64,000 bases of DNA from Fibrobacter succinogenes (GTDB taxonomy: Bacteria; Fibrobacterota; Fibrobacteria; Fibrobacterales; Fibrobacteraceae), in NCBI GenBank assembly GCA_902771595.1, contig CACXXH010000002.1, positions 1 through 64,000 on the forward strand, in the 5' to 3' direction. Position numbers and translations under genes: made by a program. The notes beneath the pieces were generated by a model. That model ran no database searches, was not told the origin of the DNA, and saw only the letters and a program-made list of their open reading frames with translations. Shown one piece after another: positions 16,986 through 25,806 of this stretch. The number at the start of each line of letters is the position of its first letter. The stretch's first letter is position 1.

Positions 16986-19142
16986 ATGCTGTGGACGTCG
17001 GTTTCTAAGTCGAAAAAAATTCTGTGGGCTGCAGGACTCATTTGCGTCGCAATCCTCATAAATCTCATACTTTCGAAACTGGTCCTCTTTTTCGAAATCC
17101 CGATTTACGCGGACTGTATCGGAACCATCATCGCCGCCATGCTGGGCGGAACGCTCCCCGCTGTACTCGTCGGGTTCTGCTCCAACGCAATCAACGGCAT
17201 TTCCAACCTCACCACGCTCTACTACGGCATCATCAGCATCCTCATCGGTGTCGCCGCGGCCCTTTTCCAGCAGAACGGCTTTTTCCGCAGCGCGCTTAAA
17301 GCATGCATCGCCGTGCTCACGTTCGCCGTCTTAGGCGGCATACTCGGTTCCGTCCTCACTTACTTCCTCTACGGCTACGATTTCGGCGAAGGCATCTCCG
17401 CGCCGTTCTCGCTCGCCATCTACAACCACTTTGGATTCTCCAAGTTCTTCTCGCAACTTTCGGCCGACTTCATCCTCGACATCATCGACAAGTCCATCGT
17501 CGTCGCCATCGCCATCTTCGCGCACAGGCTGCTCCCGCTCAAGCTGAAGCACCTCTACAGCCACATCTTCCTGTTCGACCCGAACCTCTCCGAACACCCG
17601 CACCAGTTCGGCAACTACAAGATCAAGCGTTCGCTCCTGCGCAAAGTCATCGTCATCGTCATCATCGCCGAAATCCTCCTGGGTGCGCTCGCAAGCGTCA
17701 CCGGATTCGTGCTGTACCGCCAGGTATCGGTAGGCAAGTTCACCGACATCGCGCATGGCCTTACCGAAGCCGCCGCAGTAGCAATCGACGCGGACCGCAT
17801 AGACGAATACATCGCACAGGGCGAAAACGCCGAAGGGTACCTGAAAACCGAGGCGAACCTGTACAAGATACGCAACGGGTTCCAGCAGGCAATGTACCTG
17901 TACGTGTACAAGATTCTGGAAGACGGCTGCCACGTGGTATTCGACCTCGACGCGGAAGACGGGGAAGAAGGCAGCGACCCGGGCTCGATCATCCCGTTCG
18001 ACCCGTCGTTCGAGCCCTACCTGCCGCAACTCCTCAAGGGCGAAACAATCGATCCGATTATCTCCGACGACAAGTACGGCTGGCTCCTCACCGTGTACAA
18101 GCCGCTCAAGAATTCCGAGGGCAAGACCGTCGCTTACGTCGCCGCCGACATCTCGATGGGCGAGGTCCTCATCGATCAGGCGAAGTTCTTCATCAAGCTG
18201 CTCTCGATGTTCTTCGGACTTTCCATCATCATCATGAGCATCGTGCTCGAGTTCGTGAATCGCGGCATCGTGAATCCCGTGAACCGCATGGCATCCAGCG
18301 CCATCCACTTCGCCTACAACCTGGAACAGAGCAGCGTGAGCAGCATCCAGGAACTCGACTCCCTCAGCATCACCACCGAAGACGAAATCGAATACCTGTA
18401 CAAGGCGCTCACCAAGACCTGCAAGGACTCGGTGGACTTCATCATAAGGCTAGAGAAGGCGGCGGAACGCATCACGCTCATGCAAGATGAAATTATTATC
18501 AACTTCGCAGAAATGGTCGAAGCGCGCGACAACAGCACGGGCAACCACATCAAGAAAACCGCCCACTATGTCGAAGCCATCGCGAAGGAACTGCAGCGCG
18601 AAGGCAAGTTCAGCGACGTACTCGACGACGCCTACATCTCAAAGCTCAAGCGTTCGGCGCCTCTCCACGACATCGGGAAAATCGCAGTCTCCGACCTCAT
18701 ATTGAACAAGCCGGGCAAGCTCACCGACGAAGAGTTCGACATCATGAAGAGCCACACGACCGAGGGCTGCAACATCCTTACGAAAATCGAAGAGAACGCA
18801 AGCGATTCCATGGACGACGACTACCTCAAGGAAGCCATCGAGATGGCGCACTACCATCACGAAAAATGGGACGGCACGGGTTACCCCACCAAGATCAAGG
18901 GCGAAGCCATCCCGCTGTCGGCACGCATCATGGCCGTGGCCGACGTGTTCGACGCGCTTGTAGCCGAACGCATCTACAAGAAGCCGTTCAGCTACGAGAA
19001 GGCGATGTCCATAATCACCGAGGGCGCGGGCAAGCATTTCGACCCTGTCGTGGTCGAAGCGTTCTGCCGCATATCCGAGGAACTCTACAAGAACCGCACG
19101 GTGCTCAACCACAAGCACAGCGGGGAAGGGAACGCCGCTTAA
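16986..19142 (+). CDS. Membrane-bound HD-GYP domain signalling protein
   Basis: A 718-residue protein. The start is the ATG at 16986, after GAGG, rather than the TTG one codon earlier. Residues 1-185 hold about five membrane helices resembling transporter-like or MASE-type sensors (IPIYADCIGTIIAAMLGGTL). A further helix near 220 is followed by a ~170-residue extracytoplasmic domain, another helix near 410 and a HAMP-like linker. Residues ~500-690 are an HD-GYP phosphodiesterase: HDIGKIAVSDLI, HHEKWDGTGYP and ARIMAVADVFDALV. This predicts cyclic-di-GMP hydrolysis in response to a ligand. No GGDEF domain is in the window. Confidence 0.9.
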   Translation: MLWTSVSKSKKILWAAGLICVAILINLILSKLVLFFEIPIYADCIGTIIAAMLGGTLPAVLVGFCSNAINGISNLTTLYYGIISILIGVAAALFQQNGFFRSALKACIAVLTFAVLGGILGSVLTYFLYGYDFGEGISAPFSLAIYNHFGFSKFFSQLSADFILDIIDKSIVVAIAIFAHRLLPLKLKHLYSHIFLFDPNLSEHPHQFGNYKIKRSLLRKVIVIVIIAEILLGALASVTGFVLYRQVSVGKFTDIAHGLTEAAAVAIDADRIDEYIAQGENAEGYLKTEANLYKIRNGFQQAMYLYVYKILEDGCHVVFDLDAEDGEEGSDPGSIIPFDPSFEPYLPQLLKGETIDPIISDDKYGWLLTVYKPLKNSEGKTVAYVAADISMGEVLIDQAKFFIKLLSMFFGLSIIIMSIVLEFVNRGIVNPVNRMASSAIHFAYNLEQSSVSSIQELDSLSITTEDEIEYLYKALTKTCKDSVDFIIRLEKAAERITLMQDEIIINFAEMVEARDNSTGNHIKKTAHYVEAIAKELQREGKFSDVLDDAYISKLKRSAPLHDIGKIAVSDLILNKPGKLTDEEFDIMKSHTTEGCNILTKIEENASDSMDDDYLKEAIEMAHYHHEKWDGTGYPTKIKGEAIPLSARIMAVADVFDALVAERIYKKPFSYEKAMSIITEGAGKHFDPVVVEAFCRISEELYKNRTVLNHKHSGEGNAA

Positions 19143-19220
19143 CAAGCCCGCACAGGCAGGCTAGGGCAGGCCGCAATAGCCACCAGAATTCGACACGCAA
19201 ACCAGAGTCGAACCGCATAT

Positions 19221-19250
19221 AAAAAAGCCCCGGAAATTAATCCGGAGCTT
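19221..19250 (-). terminator. Intrinsic terminator of the FecR-domain gene
   Basis: On the minus strand the stem AAGCTCCGGA / TCCGGGGCTT (one mismatch) with loop TTAATT is followed by TTTTTT, 25 nt after the gene's stop codon. It may act weakly on the HD-GYP transcript from the other side. Confidence 0.7.
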
Positions 19251-19274
19251 CTTTATGCGTATACAACAAACAAA

Positions 19275-20789
19275 TTAGCGGAACTCGTAAACCTTCGTCG
19301 CAAGCACGGTCTCGCCGCTCAGCATGTTGACCTTGATTTTAACCGTGGTCATCTTGCCGCGCGGAATCTGCACCGTGGCGCTGTAGCCGATGCCTGTCTG
19401 CGACGGAATATACTTGGTTTCGAAATTCTTGCCAGCAACCACCACGTCCACGGACTTGATTCCCGCGGGGTCGTTGTTGATGACGTTCTCCACATCGAAC
19501 TGGATTTCGGGATACATGACCGATCCCTGTGAAACCTTCTTCTTGAGCGTCTCCCTGCTACCGCCGCGGATGTTCACCTGCACGCCCGACTTGGGATAGC
19601 ACTTGAGTTCGCGTTCGATAGTGCCGTTGAAGTCGGGAGCGTTCTCGGGCACGAACTTGTACACGCGCGTGCCGGGGAGGAGCTTGAGCGCCGCCGCCGG
19701 ATTGTCCCTCTCGAGCACGAGGGATTTCAGCAGGCTGTCGCCCGTGTAGATGGAGAGCTTGCCTTCGTTGTCGGTGTAGCCGCTGGTGGTGTAAAGAGCC
19801 TCGCAGTTGCCCACGTCGGACTTGATGACTTTCACGGTGCGGTCTATCCTGTACTTGAACGAAACGCTGCCGCATTCGAACGTGGCATTATCCACCGTGC
19901 ACATGGCGTCGAACTTCTTCGCGCCGATCGCGCCGCGGCTCCACTTGGGAACGAATCGAATGCGCTTGCCTTCGGATTCGTAGCGTTCGGAACCGATGGA
20001 AACCTGCATGCCCGGAGTGCACGTCGCAAAAATTTCGACGCTGTCGGTCTTCACCACGGCGGGGACGGGCTCGAACTTGCACGCGAACTTGGACTTCAGA
20101 TCCTGATTGCGCTTTTCGATCTTCGCGTCGAGTTCCTTTGCCTGCGACTGGATATCGGCGTCGGACTTCGTAGTATCGTCAATCGCGGCGCCGAGCTTCT
20201 TCGCGAAGTCCGGGTCACCAGCGTTTTTCGCCTCGACAACTACGGGCGGCTTGCCCTTGCGGAAGGCGACGTACTGCTTCGCCTTCACCGAGACCTTCTG
20301 GCCGTTTTCTTCCATGTCCATCGCGCCCGTGTTCAAGGCGCCGAAGGACTGTCCGCCCTCCGTGACGCCTATAGTACCGTCCGTACCGCGAATCGATGCG
20401 GTCATGGTACCGGTCTTGAACTTGAACTGGCTCTTCTTGCCGGTCTGCTTCTGCGCGTTGAACCGCAACAGGCCCTTCTTGATGTTGACTTCGGAATTCT
20501 GAGAATCCTTCATGAACAAGACCTGCGTGAACTCGACAAGCGCATTCTCCTCGATGGAGATGGTGCTTCCTTCGGGCATCGAGATGAGCACGTTCGATTC
20601 CATATCCGTCTGAATGAGATCCTTGTCCTGAACTTTAGCGCCGACGCGCAAACTGGACCAGTCGCCCTGGCCCTTCTTTTTGAGGGAAACATCGCCGAGC
20701 ACGGAACGAACCTTGGCGCTCTGCGGCGCCGCGAACGACAGGGTGACGGCCATAATCGCCCAAGCTGCTATGTATTTCTTAAACATCAT
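19275..20789 (-). CDS. FecR-domain secreted protein
   Basis: A 504-residue protein starting at the ATG at 20789 (AGAGG 5 nt upstream); a GTG two codons earlier would overlap the ribosome site. Signal peptide ends around LSFAAPQ. Residues ~25-170 form a FecR-type domain: VRSVLGDVSLKKKGQGDW, GAKVQDKDLIQTDMESNVLI, GLLRFNAQKQTG and MTASIRGTDGTIGV. This Arg-Gly-Thr-Asp-Gly block is typical of stand-alone FecR proteins. Then a coiled segment (IQSQAKELDAKIEKRNQDLK), Cys-containing beta domains and a C-terminal beta-sandwich. Probably periplasmic; not an iron-dicitrate regulator, since no sigma factor or TonB receptor adjoins it. Confidence 0.75.
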   Translation of the reverse strand: MMFKKYIAAWAIMAVTLSFAAPQSAKVRSVLGDVSLKKKGQGDWSSLRVGAKVQDKDLIQTDMESNVLISMPEGSTISIEENALVEFTQVLFMKDSQNSEVNIKKGLLRFNAQKQTGKKSQFKFKTGTMTASIRGTDGTIGVTEGGQSFGALNTGAMDMEENGQKVSVKAKQYVAFRKGKPPVVVEAKNAGDPDFAKKLGAAIDDTTKSDADIQSQAKELDAKIEKRNQDLKSKFACKFEPVPAVVKTDSVEIFATCTPGMQVSIGSERYESEGKRIRFVPKWSRGAIGAKKFDAMCTVDNATFECGSVSFKYRIDRTVKVIKSDVGNCEALYTTSGYTDNEGKLSIYTGDSLLKSLVLERDNPAAALKLLPGTRVYKFVPENAPDFNGTIERELKCYPKSGVQVNIRGGSRETLKKKVSQGSVMYPEIQFDVENVINNDPAGIKSVDVVVAGKNFETKYIPSQTGIGYSATVQIPRGKMTTVKIKVNMLSGETVLATKVYEFR

Positions 20790-20967
20790 AGGCACCTCTA
20801 AGTTTTACCAACTAAATATAGTCTTAAAAAAAGAAAAAAGTACGGTTCGGGCCATTCTAAAAAGATATATGTTCTAAAATTTGGCCCCCGTCACATTTTT
20901 TTTGCCTCGGCCACCCGATTCGAAGGTCCATTTTGCTAAATTCCGCCAAAAAACCAAGAGATTTTAA

Positions 20968-21642
20968 ATGATCCGCAAGCTGCTACTTATCGCCGCCATA
21001 GCCGCCGGGATGACGTTCGCGCAATCCGAATCCACGCAATCCTATACGGCCGCCCAGCCCAAAACCGAGCGGCCCGAAACCGCGCAGGCCGCACCCGAAG
21101 CCGACCCGGCCTGGAACGTAAGCATCCATCCGGCAAGCCTCGTCGTGTTCTCCGCGCTCGGACTCAGGTCGCTGTACGTGGACGTGGAACGCTCCACCTC
21201 GGCGCACACCTCGATTACCGTCACCCCGAACGTCGTCTATTTCAACAGCGACTACTACGACATCGATGACGACGCAAGCTTCAGCGCACTGGTATTCGGA
21301 CTTGCAGGCGGATTCCGCTTTTACCTGAACCCCGGCCACAACGGCCTCTACTTCGAAGCGCAGCTCCAGTATGCGCATACCGGCATCACCTATGACGACG
21401 AAGAAAAATTCGGGAGCGCATCTTCGAACACGTTCGGCCCGTACGCTCTCGCCGGCTGGAAGTTCGTGAACGGTCGCCTTACCCTGGCGCTGGACGCGGG
21501 CGTCGGCTTCAATATCGTTTCGGCATCGTCGGAAGACGGAAGCGTAAAACGCACCGCGACAGATATCGAAAAAGACACCGAACTGTTCAAGGCGAGCGGT
21601 TTCAGCACCGACATCAACTTGACGCTCGGCATCGCGTTCTAG
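20968..21642 (+). CDS. Outer-membrane beta-barrel protein
   Basis: A 224-residue protein with signal peptide MIRKLLLIAAIAAGMTFAQ, a short polar, Pro-rich segment, then an eight-strand-like barrel: WNVSIHPASLVVFSALGLRS, TSITVTPNVVYFN, FRFYLNPGHNGLYFEAQLQY and LALDAGVGFNIV, with the final strand ending NLTLGIAF (terminal Phe). Similar in style to DUF3575-type small OMPs. It borders the candidate origin region downstream. Confidence 0.7.
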   Translation: MIRKLLLIAAIAAGMTFAQSESTQSYTAAQPKTERPETAQAAPEADPAWNVSIHPASLVVFSALGLRSLYVDVERSTSAHTSITVTPNVVYFNSDYYDIDDDASFSALVFGLAGGFRFYLNPGHNGLYFEAQLQYAHTGITYDDEEKFGSASSNTFGPYALAGWKFVNGRLTLALDAGVGFNIVSASSEDGSVKRTATDIEKDTELFKASGFSTDINLTLGIAF

Positions 21643-21769
21643 CAGATGAATTACTGCGCAGGCAAGAAAATCCGCCGCTCGCGGTTGTTGATACCGTTGT
21701 TTATAAATGTTGATAGATTGTTAATATCTTAAACAATATGCCTTTTCGAATATCACCACATTCCACTCG

Positions 21770-21778
21770 TTATTCACA
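21770..21778 (+). promoter_or_regulatory. DnaA box TTATTCACA
   Basis: Exact match to the relaxed consensus TTATNCACA, 12 bp left of parS. Confidence 0.5.
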
Positions 21779-21790
21779 AGTGGGACAAAA

Positions 21791-21806
21791 TGTTTCACGT
21801 GAAACA
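21791..21806. promoter_or_regulatory. parS site (perfect 16-bp palindrome)
   Basis: TGTTTCACGTGAAACA, identical to the canonical ParB-binding centromere site. It is about 10 kb from parB. Confidence 0.92.
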
Positions 21807-21854
21807 TATATTTTTGATAGGGTTTGTGAAATCGCTGGTGAAATTGTCAAGAAC

Positions 21855-21863
21855 TTATCCACA
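21855..21863 (+). promoter_or_regulatory. DnaA box TTATCCACA
   Basis: Perfect match to the classic E. coli-type consensus. Confidence 0.6.
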
Positions 21864-21875
21864 GCGACATGATGC

Positions 21876-21884
21876 AGTGGATAA
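21876..21884 (-). promoter_or_regulatory. DnaA box, one mismatch
   Basis: TTATCCACT on the minus strand, 12 bp from the preceding box and facing it. Confidence 0.45.
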
Positions 21885-22068
21885 CGGCACCCTGATTTGT
21901 TAATAGAATGTTTACAATTTTGTCAACAGGGATGATGGCGCCCGGAGGCCCGAAGCGCCAAAATGAGCCGGCCGGACAAGCGACAATGCTCCGTTCGGCA
22001 AGTAATACGACACCCGCAGCAGGCCGACTTGGACCCGCCGAGGCATCAAAAAAAGACTGAAATTAAAT

Positions 22069-22467
22069 CTAGAACTTCACGGTGCGGGGAGCGGCACCGA
22101 AGCAATAGAACGTGGCAACCGCGTCCTTGAAGTAGAGCGTCTCGGTATTGTCGTCGTCGGGGGAGTACATGGACTTGAGTTCCGGATAGTTCTCGAGCAT
22201 GTGGACCTTGGGTTCACGACGGTCGTCGCGGACGAGTTCGCCCGCGAGGCGTAGCCACTTCGAGCACGTCTTGTCCATCGCGCAGATTTCGACCTTGCCG
22301 TTCTTCTGGATCTGCTTGGAGCAATCCTTCGACTTGCCGGTCTGGATGTAGAGCTTGCCCTCGAAAATTTCGATGGTGCCGAAGGGGCGTACGCGCGGCT
22401 GGTCGCCGTCGACCGTCGCGAGGAAATAGGCCCCGCACTCCTTGATAAAGTTCTTGACTTCTTCCAT
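22069..22467 (-). CDS. Pyridoxamine 5'-phosphate oxidase-fold protein
   Basis: A 132-residue single-domain split-barrel flavoprotein type. N-terminal MEEVKNFIKECGAYFLATVD followed by GDQPRVRPFGTIEIFEGKLY and IQTGKSKDCSKQIQKNGKVE is the usual FMN-binding pattern of small PNPOx-like proteins, some annotated as nitroimidazole resistance or general stress proteins. The C-terminus is YCFGAAPRTVKF. Ribosome site AAGGAA. Substrate unknown. Confidence 0.85.
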   Translation of the reverse strand: MEEVKNFIKECGAYFLATVDGDQPRVRPFGTIEIFEGKLYIQTGKSKDCSKQIQKNGKVEICAMDKTCSKWLRLAGELVRDDRREPKVHMLENYPELKSMYSPDDDNTETLYFKDAVATFYCFGAAPRTVKF

Positions 22468-22486
22468 GAGATGTTCCTTTTAGTTT

Positions 22487-22912
22487 TTATACTAATATAG
22501 AATTATAATAGCCCCACACCATAAATGCCGACAAGAGAATGCACACTGCCAATATTGCCCCTCTAACCTTTGGCGATTTTTTCCAGGTATAGTTCTTTTT
22601 GCTTATTGTAACAACCCTTGCAAATACTGACACAAGCGCCGCTACAAAAAAAAGCCCAAAACCTGTAATGTCGTTCAGATGTTTCAAACGTTCGGCCGAA
22701 AGGACAGGCACATTTGGGAAAAAAGACGCAAGTAATGGCAGGCAATGGCAAAGACTGTCAATAGCGATCAGACAGAAAGTAGCCAAAACAACAATAAACA
22801 TTACTGGCTGAGATTCCCATCGAATTTCAGCGATAAGCTCTAGAACCCGCTTACGATGGAGAGAAAAAACAATAAAAGATACAGAGAGAAGGAAAATGAT
22901 AATAAATTCCAT
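22487..22912 (-). CDS. Hypothetical four-helix membrane protein
   Basis: A 141-residue protein with four clear hydrophobic segments (residues 1-17, 35-60, 85-105 and 118-138) separated by basic loops (LHRKRVLEL, ISKKNYTWKKSPKVRG). More AT-rich than the flanking genes. No recognised family. It lies 19 nt upstream of the PNPOx-like gene and may be co-transcribed with it. Confidence 0.6.
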   Translation of the reverse strand: MEFIIIFLLSVSFIVFSLHRKRVLELIAEIRWESQPVMFIVVLATFCLIAIDSLCHCLPLLASFFPNVPVLSAERLKHLNDITGFGLFFVAALVSVFARVVTISKKNYTWKKSPKVRGAILAVCILLSAFMVWGYYNSILV

Positions 22913-22968
22913 GGCGACGGTCCTTATACTTGTGCAGACTGAATCCTTCGCATCCAGGATGACAGGCT

Positions 22969-23478
22969 TCAGGATGGTGACTTCGCCGCCACGTCCCGGT
23001 ATATCCCTTCCATCTGCGAACTAAAGCAGCAGAAGATGACCTTCTTGACTTTCTGTGCCGGAAAATTCCGAACCGTCCTGACGGCAATTTCGGTTGCGGC
23101 TTCCCAAGGGTAGCCGTAGACGCCGGTCGAAATAGCGGGGAAGGCGACCGTCGCACATTCGTTTTCTTCGGCAAGCTCGAGGCAGTTCCGGTAGCAAGAT
23201 TCCAGAAGCTCGGGTTCCCCGTGAAGCCCGTCCCGATACACAGGGCCCGGCGTATGGATGACGTACTTCGCCGGAAGCCTGAACCCGGGAGTGATTTTAG
23301 CCTTGCCCGTCTCGCATCCGTTCAAGGGAATGCACGCGCGAAGGAGTTCCGGACCCGCCGCCCGGTGGATGGCGCCGTCCACGCCGCCGCCACCCAAAAG
23401 CGAACAGTTCGCCGCATTCACGATGGCATCTACCGCAAGCGTAGTGATGTCTCCCTGGATAATTTCGATATCAATCAT
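22969..23478 (-). CDS. Macrodomain protein (ADP-ribose/O-acetyl-ADP-ribose hydrolase)
   Basis: A 169-residue protein spanning a single macrodomain. [20 protein letters not shown] with [19 protein letters not shown] is the ADP-ribose-binding signature; [20 protein letters not shown] and [17 protein letters not shown] complete it. Members remove ADP-ribose from proteins or deacetylate O-acetyl-ADP-ribose. Key Asn and Gly-rich loop residues are intact. No DarT or other ADP-ribosyltransferase gene adjoins it, so a toxin-antitoxin role is not supported here. Confidence 0.92.
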   Translation of the reverse strand: MIDIEIIQGDITTLAVDAIVNAANCSLLGGGGVDGAIHRAAGPELLRACIPLNGCETGKAKITPGFRLPAKYVIHTPGPVYRDGLHGEPELLESCYRNCLELAEENECATVAFPAISTGVYGYPWEAATEIAVRTVRNFPAQKVKKVIFCCFSSQMEGIYRDVAAKSPS

Positions 23479-23802
23479 AAGCGCCTCAAAGGAAAACTAA
23501 ATAAAAAAAGTCCGCATGAAAATTAATTTATTTTAAATCGCGAATAAAAACAACTCCCATAAACAAACACAACGGGAACGGACTGCTATTTTGTATATAA
23601 CCCGGAACCAATCGCATATGACACAACGTTCCAAATTCCACGTTTCACAAGGAACTTTATTGTGCATTTTTTCGTGACTCCTCGCAACAGAAATTAGCAA
23701 CTCCGCAACGTAACACAAAAATAATTTTTTCGCCGAAAAAAAAGAGCTTATATTAAAAAATGGGTCGAACGGCCCAATAAAAAATTAGCAAGGAGTGGAG
23801 CA
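23479..23802. other. 324-bp AT-rich intergenic region
   Basis: Divergent spacer between the macrodomain gene and the CBM-like array. It holds a TATATT box (23749-23754) and a ribosome site AAGGAGTGG just before 23803. A small inverted repeat GGGTCGAACGGCCC overlaps the leader. A 61-codon open frame on the minus strand has no ribosome site or coding character and is not called. Confidence 0.5.
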
Positions 23803-24726
23803 ATGACTAAGAACGTTATATTGGCGTCTTTTGCCTTTATGGGCATGGCGCTCGCACAGAATACAGTAAATCCAACATTCCTCTGGGATGCAGCAATCGA
23901 TACGGAAGGCCGGGTCATTACCGGCTCGGCGGATACGTCATCCGGATGGTGGTTCGAATACACCGATGTAAATAACCAAGGTACCTCGGAATTCGTCTAC
24001 CCCGAAGGCGTCGAAGAGAACGCCTACAACAACTTCTTCGGTCCGCTGATCGAAGAATGCGGAGGCATCAAAGCCGAAGTACACCTAAAAGATGGCTACG
24101 AATACCCGTTCGTGGGTCTCGGCTTCAACGTCGGGAGCAGCAAACAGGAAGGCGTAAACATCAAGGCCTGGAACGGCATGTGCATCACGTACGAATCGAC
24201 GATGGGCTTCGGACTCGAACTCGCCATCGAGAACGAGGCGGAAGTAACCAAGTACGACAACTTCAAAGCCAACGTCAACAAGGCCGCCTCACAGACAACC
24301 GTAAATTTCCCGTGGACAAAGTTCAAGCAAGGAAAATGGGGTATTGTTATCGATCAGGACAGCGCCCTCGCGAAAATCGCAACTATCAAACTGAAGTTCG
24401 ATGGCGCAGCGGGCACTACCGGCGATTTCAAAATCACCAAATTAGGTTCATTCTGCCAGTGTTCACCCGAAGCCAGCGAATGTTCGTCTAGCGCCATCAG
24501 GTATACCGCTCCGGCAAGTTCCGCCAAGGCGACACTTTCGGGCCGCATGCTGGAATTCACCGGGACGACCTCACTCGACAAGGCGACCATCGTCGACCTC
24601 CAGGGCCAAGTCGTGAAATCGGCAACCGCAACGACAATGGACTTGTCCGCGCTGAAGGCCGGCATGTACATGCTGCGCATCGAAGGCCCGAGCATCAGCC
24701 ATTTGCAGACGATTATCCTGAAGTAG
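23803..24726 (+). CDS. Secreted CBM-like protein with type IX sorting domain (copy 1)
   Basis: A 307-residue protein. Signal peptide ends after MGMALAQ. The ~215-residue central domain (NTVNPTFLWDAAIDTEGR, SSGWWFEYTDVNNQG, YEYPFVGLGFNV, TTVNFPWTKF, GDFKITKLG) has the beta-sandwich pattern of CBM11-like galactose-binding folds. The last ~75 residues match a type IX secretion C-terminal sorting domain: ATIVDLQGQVVKSATA, then LKAGMYMLRIEG and IILK. Likely exported to the cell surface, perhaps for polysaccharide contact. First of three tandem paralogues. Ribosome site AAGGAG. Confidence 0.75.
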   Translation: MTKNVILASFAFMGMALAQNTVNPTFLWDAAIDTEGRVITGSADTSSGWWFEYTDVNNQGTSEFVYPEGVEENAYNNFFGPLIEECGGIKAEVHLKDGYEYPFVGLGFNVGSSKQEGVNIKAWNGMCITYESTMGFGLELAIENEAEVTKYDNFKANVNKAASQTTVNFPWTKFKQGKWGIVIDQDSALAKIATIKLKFDGAAGTTGDFKITKLGSFCQCSPEASECSSSAIRYTAPASSAKATLSGRMLEFTGTTSLDKATIVDLQGQVVKSATATTMDLSALKAGMYMLRIEGPSISHLQTIILK

Positions 24727-24835
24727 CCTTATAGTATCTCGTACAATTCAACCTGTACTGCACCACGTTTCCGTGTAGTACAGTTTTTTTCGTTTAAAAA
24801 ACAGAAAAGAAATTTATTTTATCGGAATATAAATT

Positions 24836-24841
24836 TATATT
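24836..24841 (+). promoter_or_regulatory. TATATT -10-like box
   Basis: Lies 33 nt before the supported ATG at 24874, consistent with a leader carrying AAGGGG as ribosome site. Confidence 0.35.
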
Positions 24842-24873
24842 TCTATATGCTACGTACTAGCCAAGGGGATTTC

Positions 24874-25800
24874 ATGAAAAAAGAATTTGCTTTCGCGGCG
24901 CTCGCCTGTGGCGCTTCTGTGGCTTTTGCGGCAAATACCGTCAACCCCACATTCCTGTGGGATGGCTCCACCGACACCGAAGGGCGTGTAATAACGGGTT
25001 CGCCCGAAGAAACTTCCGGCTGGTGGTACGACTATAGCGAACATGATAGTGCTAGCTCAGCTAAGATTGTATTCCCTCTAGAATTCGATTTAAATACGTA
25101 CACTGGGAACCCTTTCGGGCTGATGACTGAGGAATACGGCGGAATCAAGGTTACTATAGAACTGGATGATTACGCTGAACTTCCCTTTGTAGGCAGTGAG
25201 TCTCCCCATATCGGGTTAGGCTTCAACGTCTGGGACGAAGAACAGCATGGCGCCGACATTACTGCTTGGGGAGGTTTCTGCCTCGAATATTCCTCAGGTA
25301 TGGATTTTGTCGTGCAAATCGTCAGCGAAGATGACGGAACCATAACAGGCCATAAAGACCTCCAAAAGCTTATCGGCAAGTCTGATTCTATCACCACCGT
25401 CGATTTCCAATGGAAAGATTTTTCAGGCTTTGTAAGTCTCGCTACTCAGGCGGCAATCCTCAGCAAAGCGGCATCCGTCAGGTTGGCATTTAATGGGGAG
25501 GCCGAGAGCGTAGAGTTCTTCCTGAAAAAAATCGGTTCGCATGTAGAATGCTCCGGTCGTACCGATGCCGTCAAGCCGGTCGCGAATTCCCAGGCGAACG
25601 TGTCGGTTTCGGGCCGCACGGTGAACTTCGGGGGAGTAGTTCCTTCCGCCAAGGTTTCAGTGATGGACCTCCAGGGCCATATCGTGAAGTCCGCGACCGC
25701 AGCCAGCGCGATGAACCTCAATACTCTCCCGGCGGGCATCTACATGCTCCGCGTGCAAGGCTCAAACGTTCACTACACAAAGCAAATTATACTCAAGTAA
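24874..25800 (+). CDS. Secreted CBM-like protein with type IX sorting domain (copy 2)
   Basis: A 308-residue paralogue of the preceding protein. I start it at the ATG at 24874 (AAGGGG 5 nt upstream; MKKEFAFAALACGASVAFAA is a clean signal peptide), not at an in-frame ATG at 24847. The CBM11-like domain carries FLWDGSTDTEGRVITGSPEE, SGWWYDYSEHD and GLGFNVWDEEQHGADITAWG. The sorting domain carries VSVMDLQGHIVKSATA and LPAGIYMLRVQG. About 80 bp near its N-terminus are identical to part of copy 3, indicating recent duplication or gene conversion. It is 6 nt from the next gene, so co-transcribed. Confidence 0.75.
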   Translation: MKKEFAFAALACGASVAFAANTVNPTFLWDGSTDTEGRVITGSPEETSGWWYDYSEHDSASSAKIVFPLEFDLNTYTGNPFGLMTEEYGGIKVTIELDDYAELPFVGSESPHIGLGFNVWDEEQHGADITAWGGFCLEYSSGMDFVVQIVSEDDGTITGHKDLQKLIGKSDSITTVDFQWKDFSGFVSLATQAAILSKAASVRLAFNGEAESVEFFLKKIGSHVECSGRTDAVKPVANSQANVSVSGRTVNFGGVVPSAKVSVMDLQGHIVKSATAASAMNLNTLPAGIYMLRVQGSNVHYTKQIILK

Positions 25801-25806
25801 GGAAAA

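Larger units (their letters stand above)
21643..22068. other. Candidate replication origin region (gene-free 426 bp)
   Basis: No gene is seen here. The left 280 bp are AT-rich, with repeats of TTGTTAATA (starting at 21717 and 21897) and GTTGATA (21687 and 21709), two DnaA-box matches, a third one-mismatch box, and a perfect parS. The right ~140 bp are GC-rich without recognisable structure. Candidate origin because parAB and rsmG lie 9 kb away and parS sites cluster around it. dnaA is not in the window, so this is inference. Confidence 0.45.

Noticed and set aside
22969..23478. Macrodomain protein as a DarG-type antitoxin
   Set aside because: No DarT-like ADP-ribosyltransferase gene is adjacent and there is no extra C-terminal domain.
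23533..23718. 61-codon minus-strand frame in the spacer before the CBM-like array
   Set aside because: No ribosome site, Cys-rich random-looking sequence in an AT-rich spacer.
24847..24873. ATG at 24847 as the start of the second CBM-like protein
   Set aside because: It would add nine residues before a clean signal peptide and bury the AAGGGG ribosome site of the ATG at 24874.
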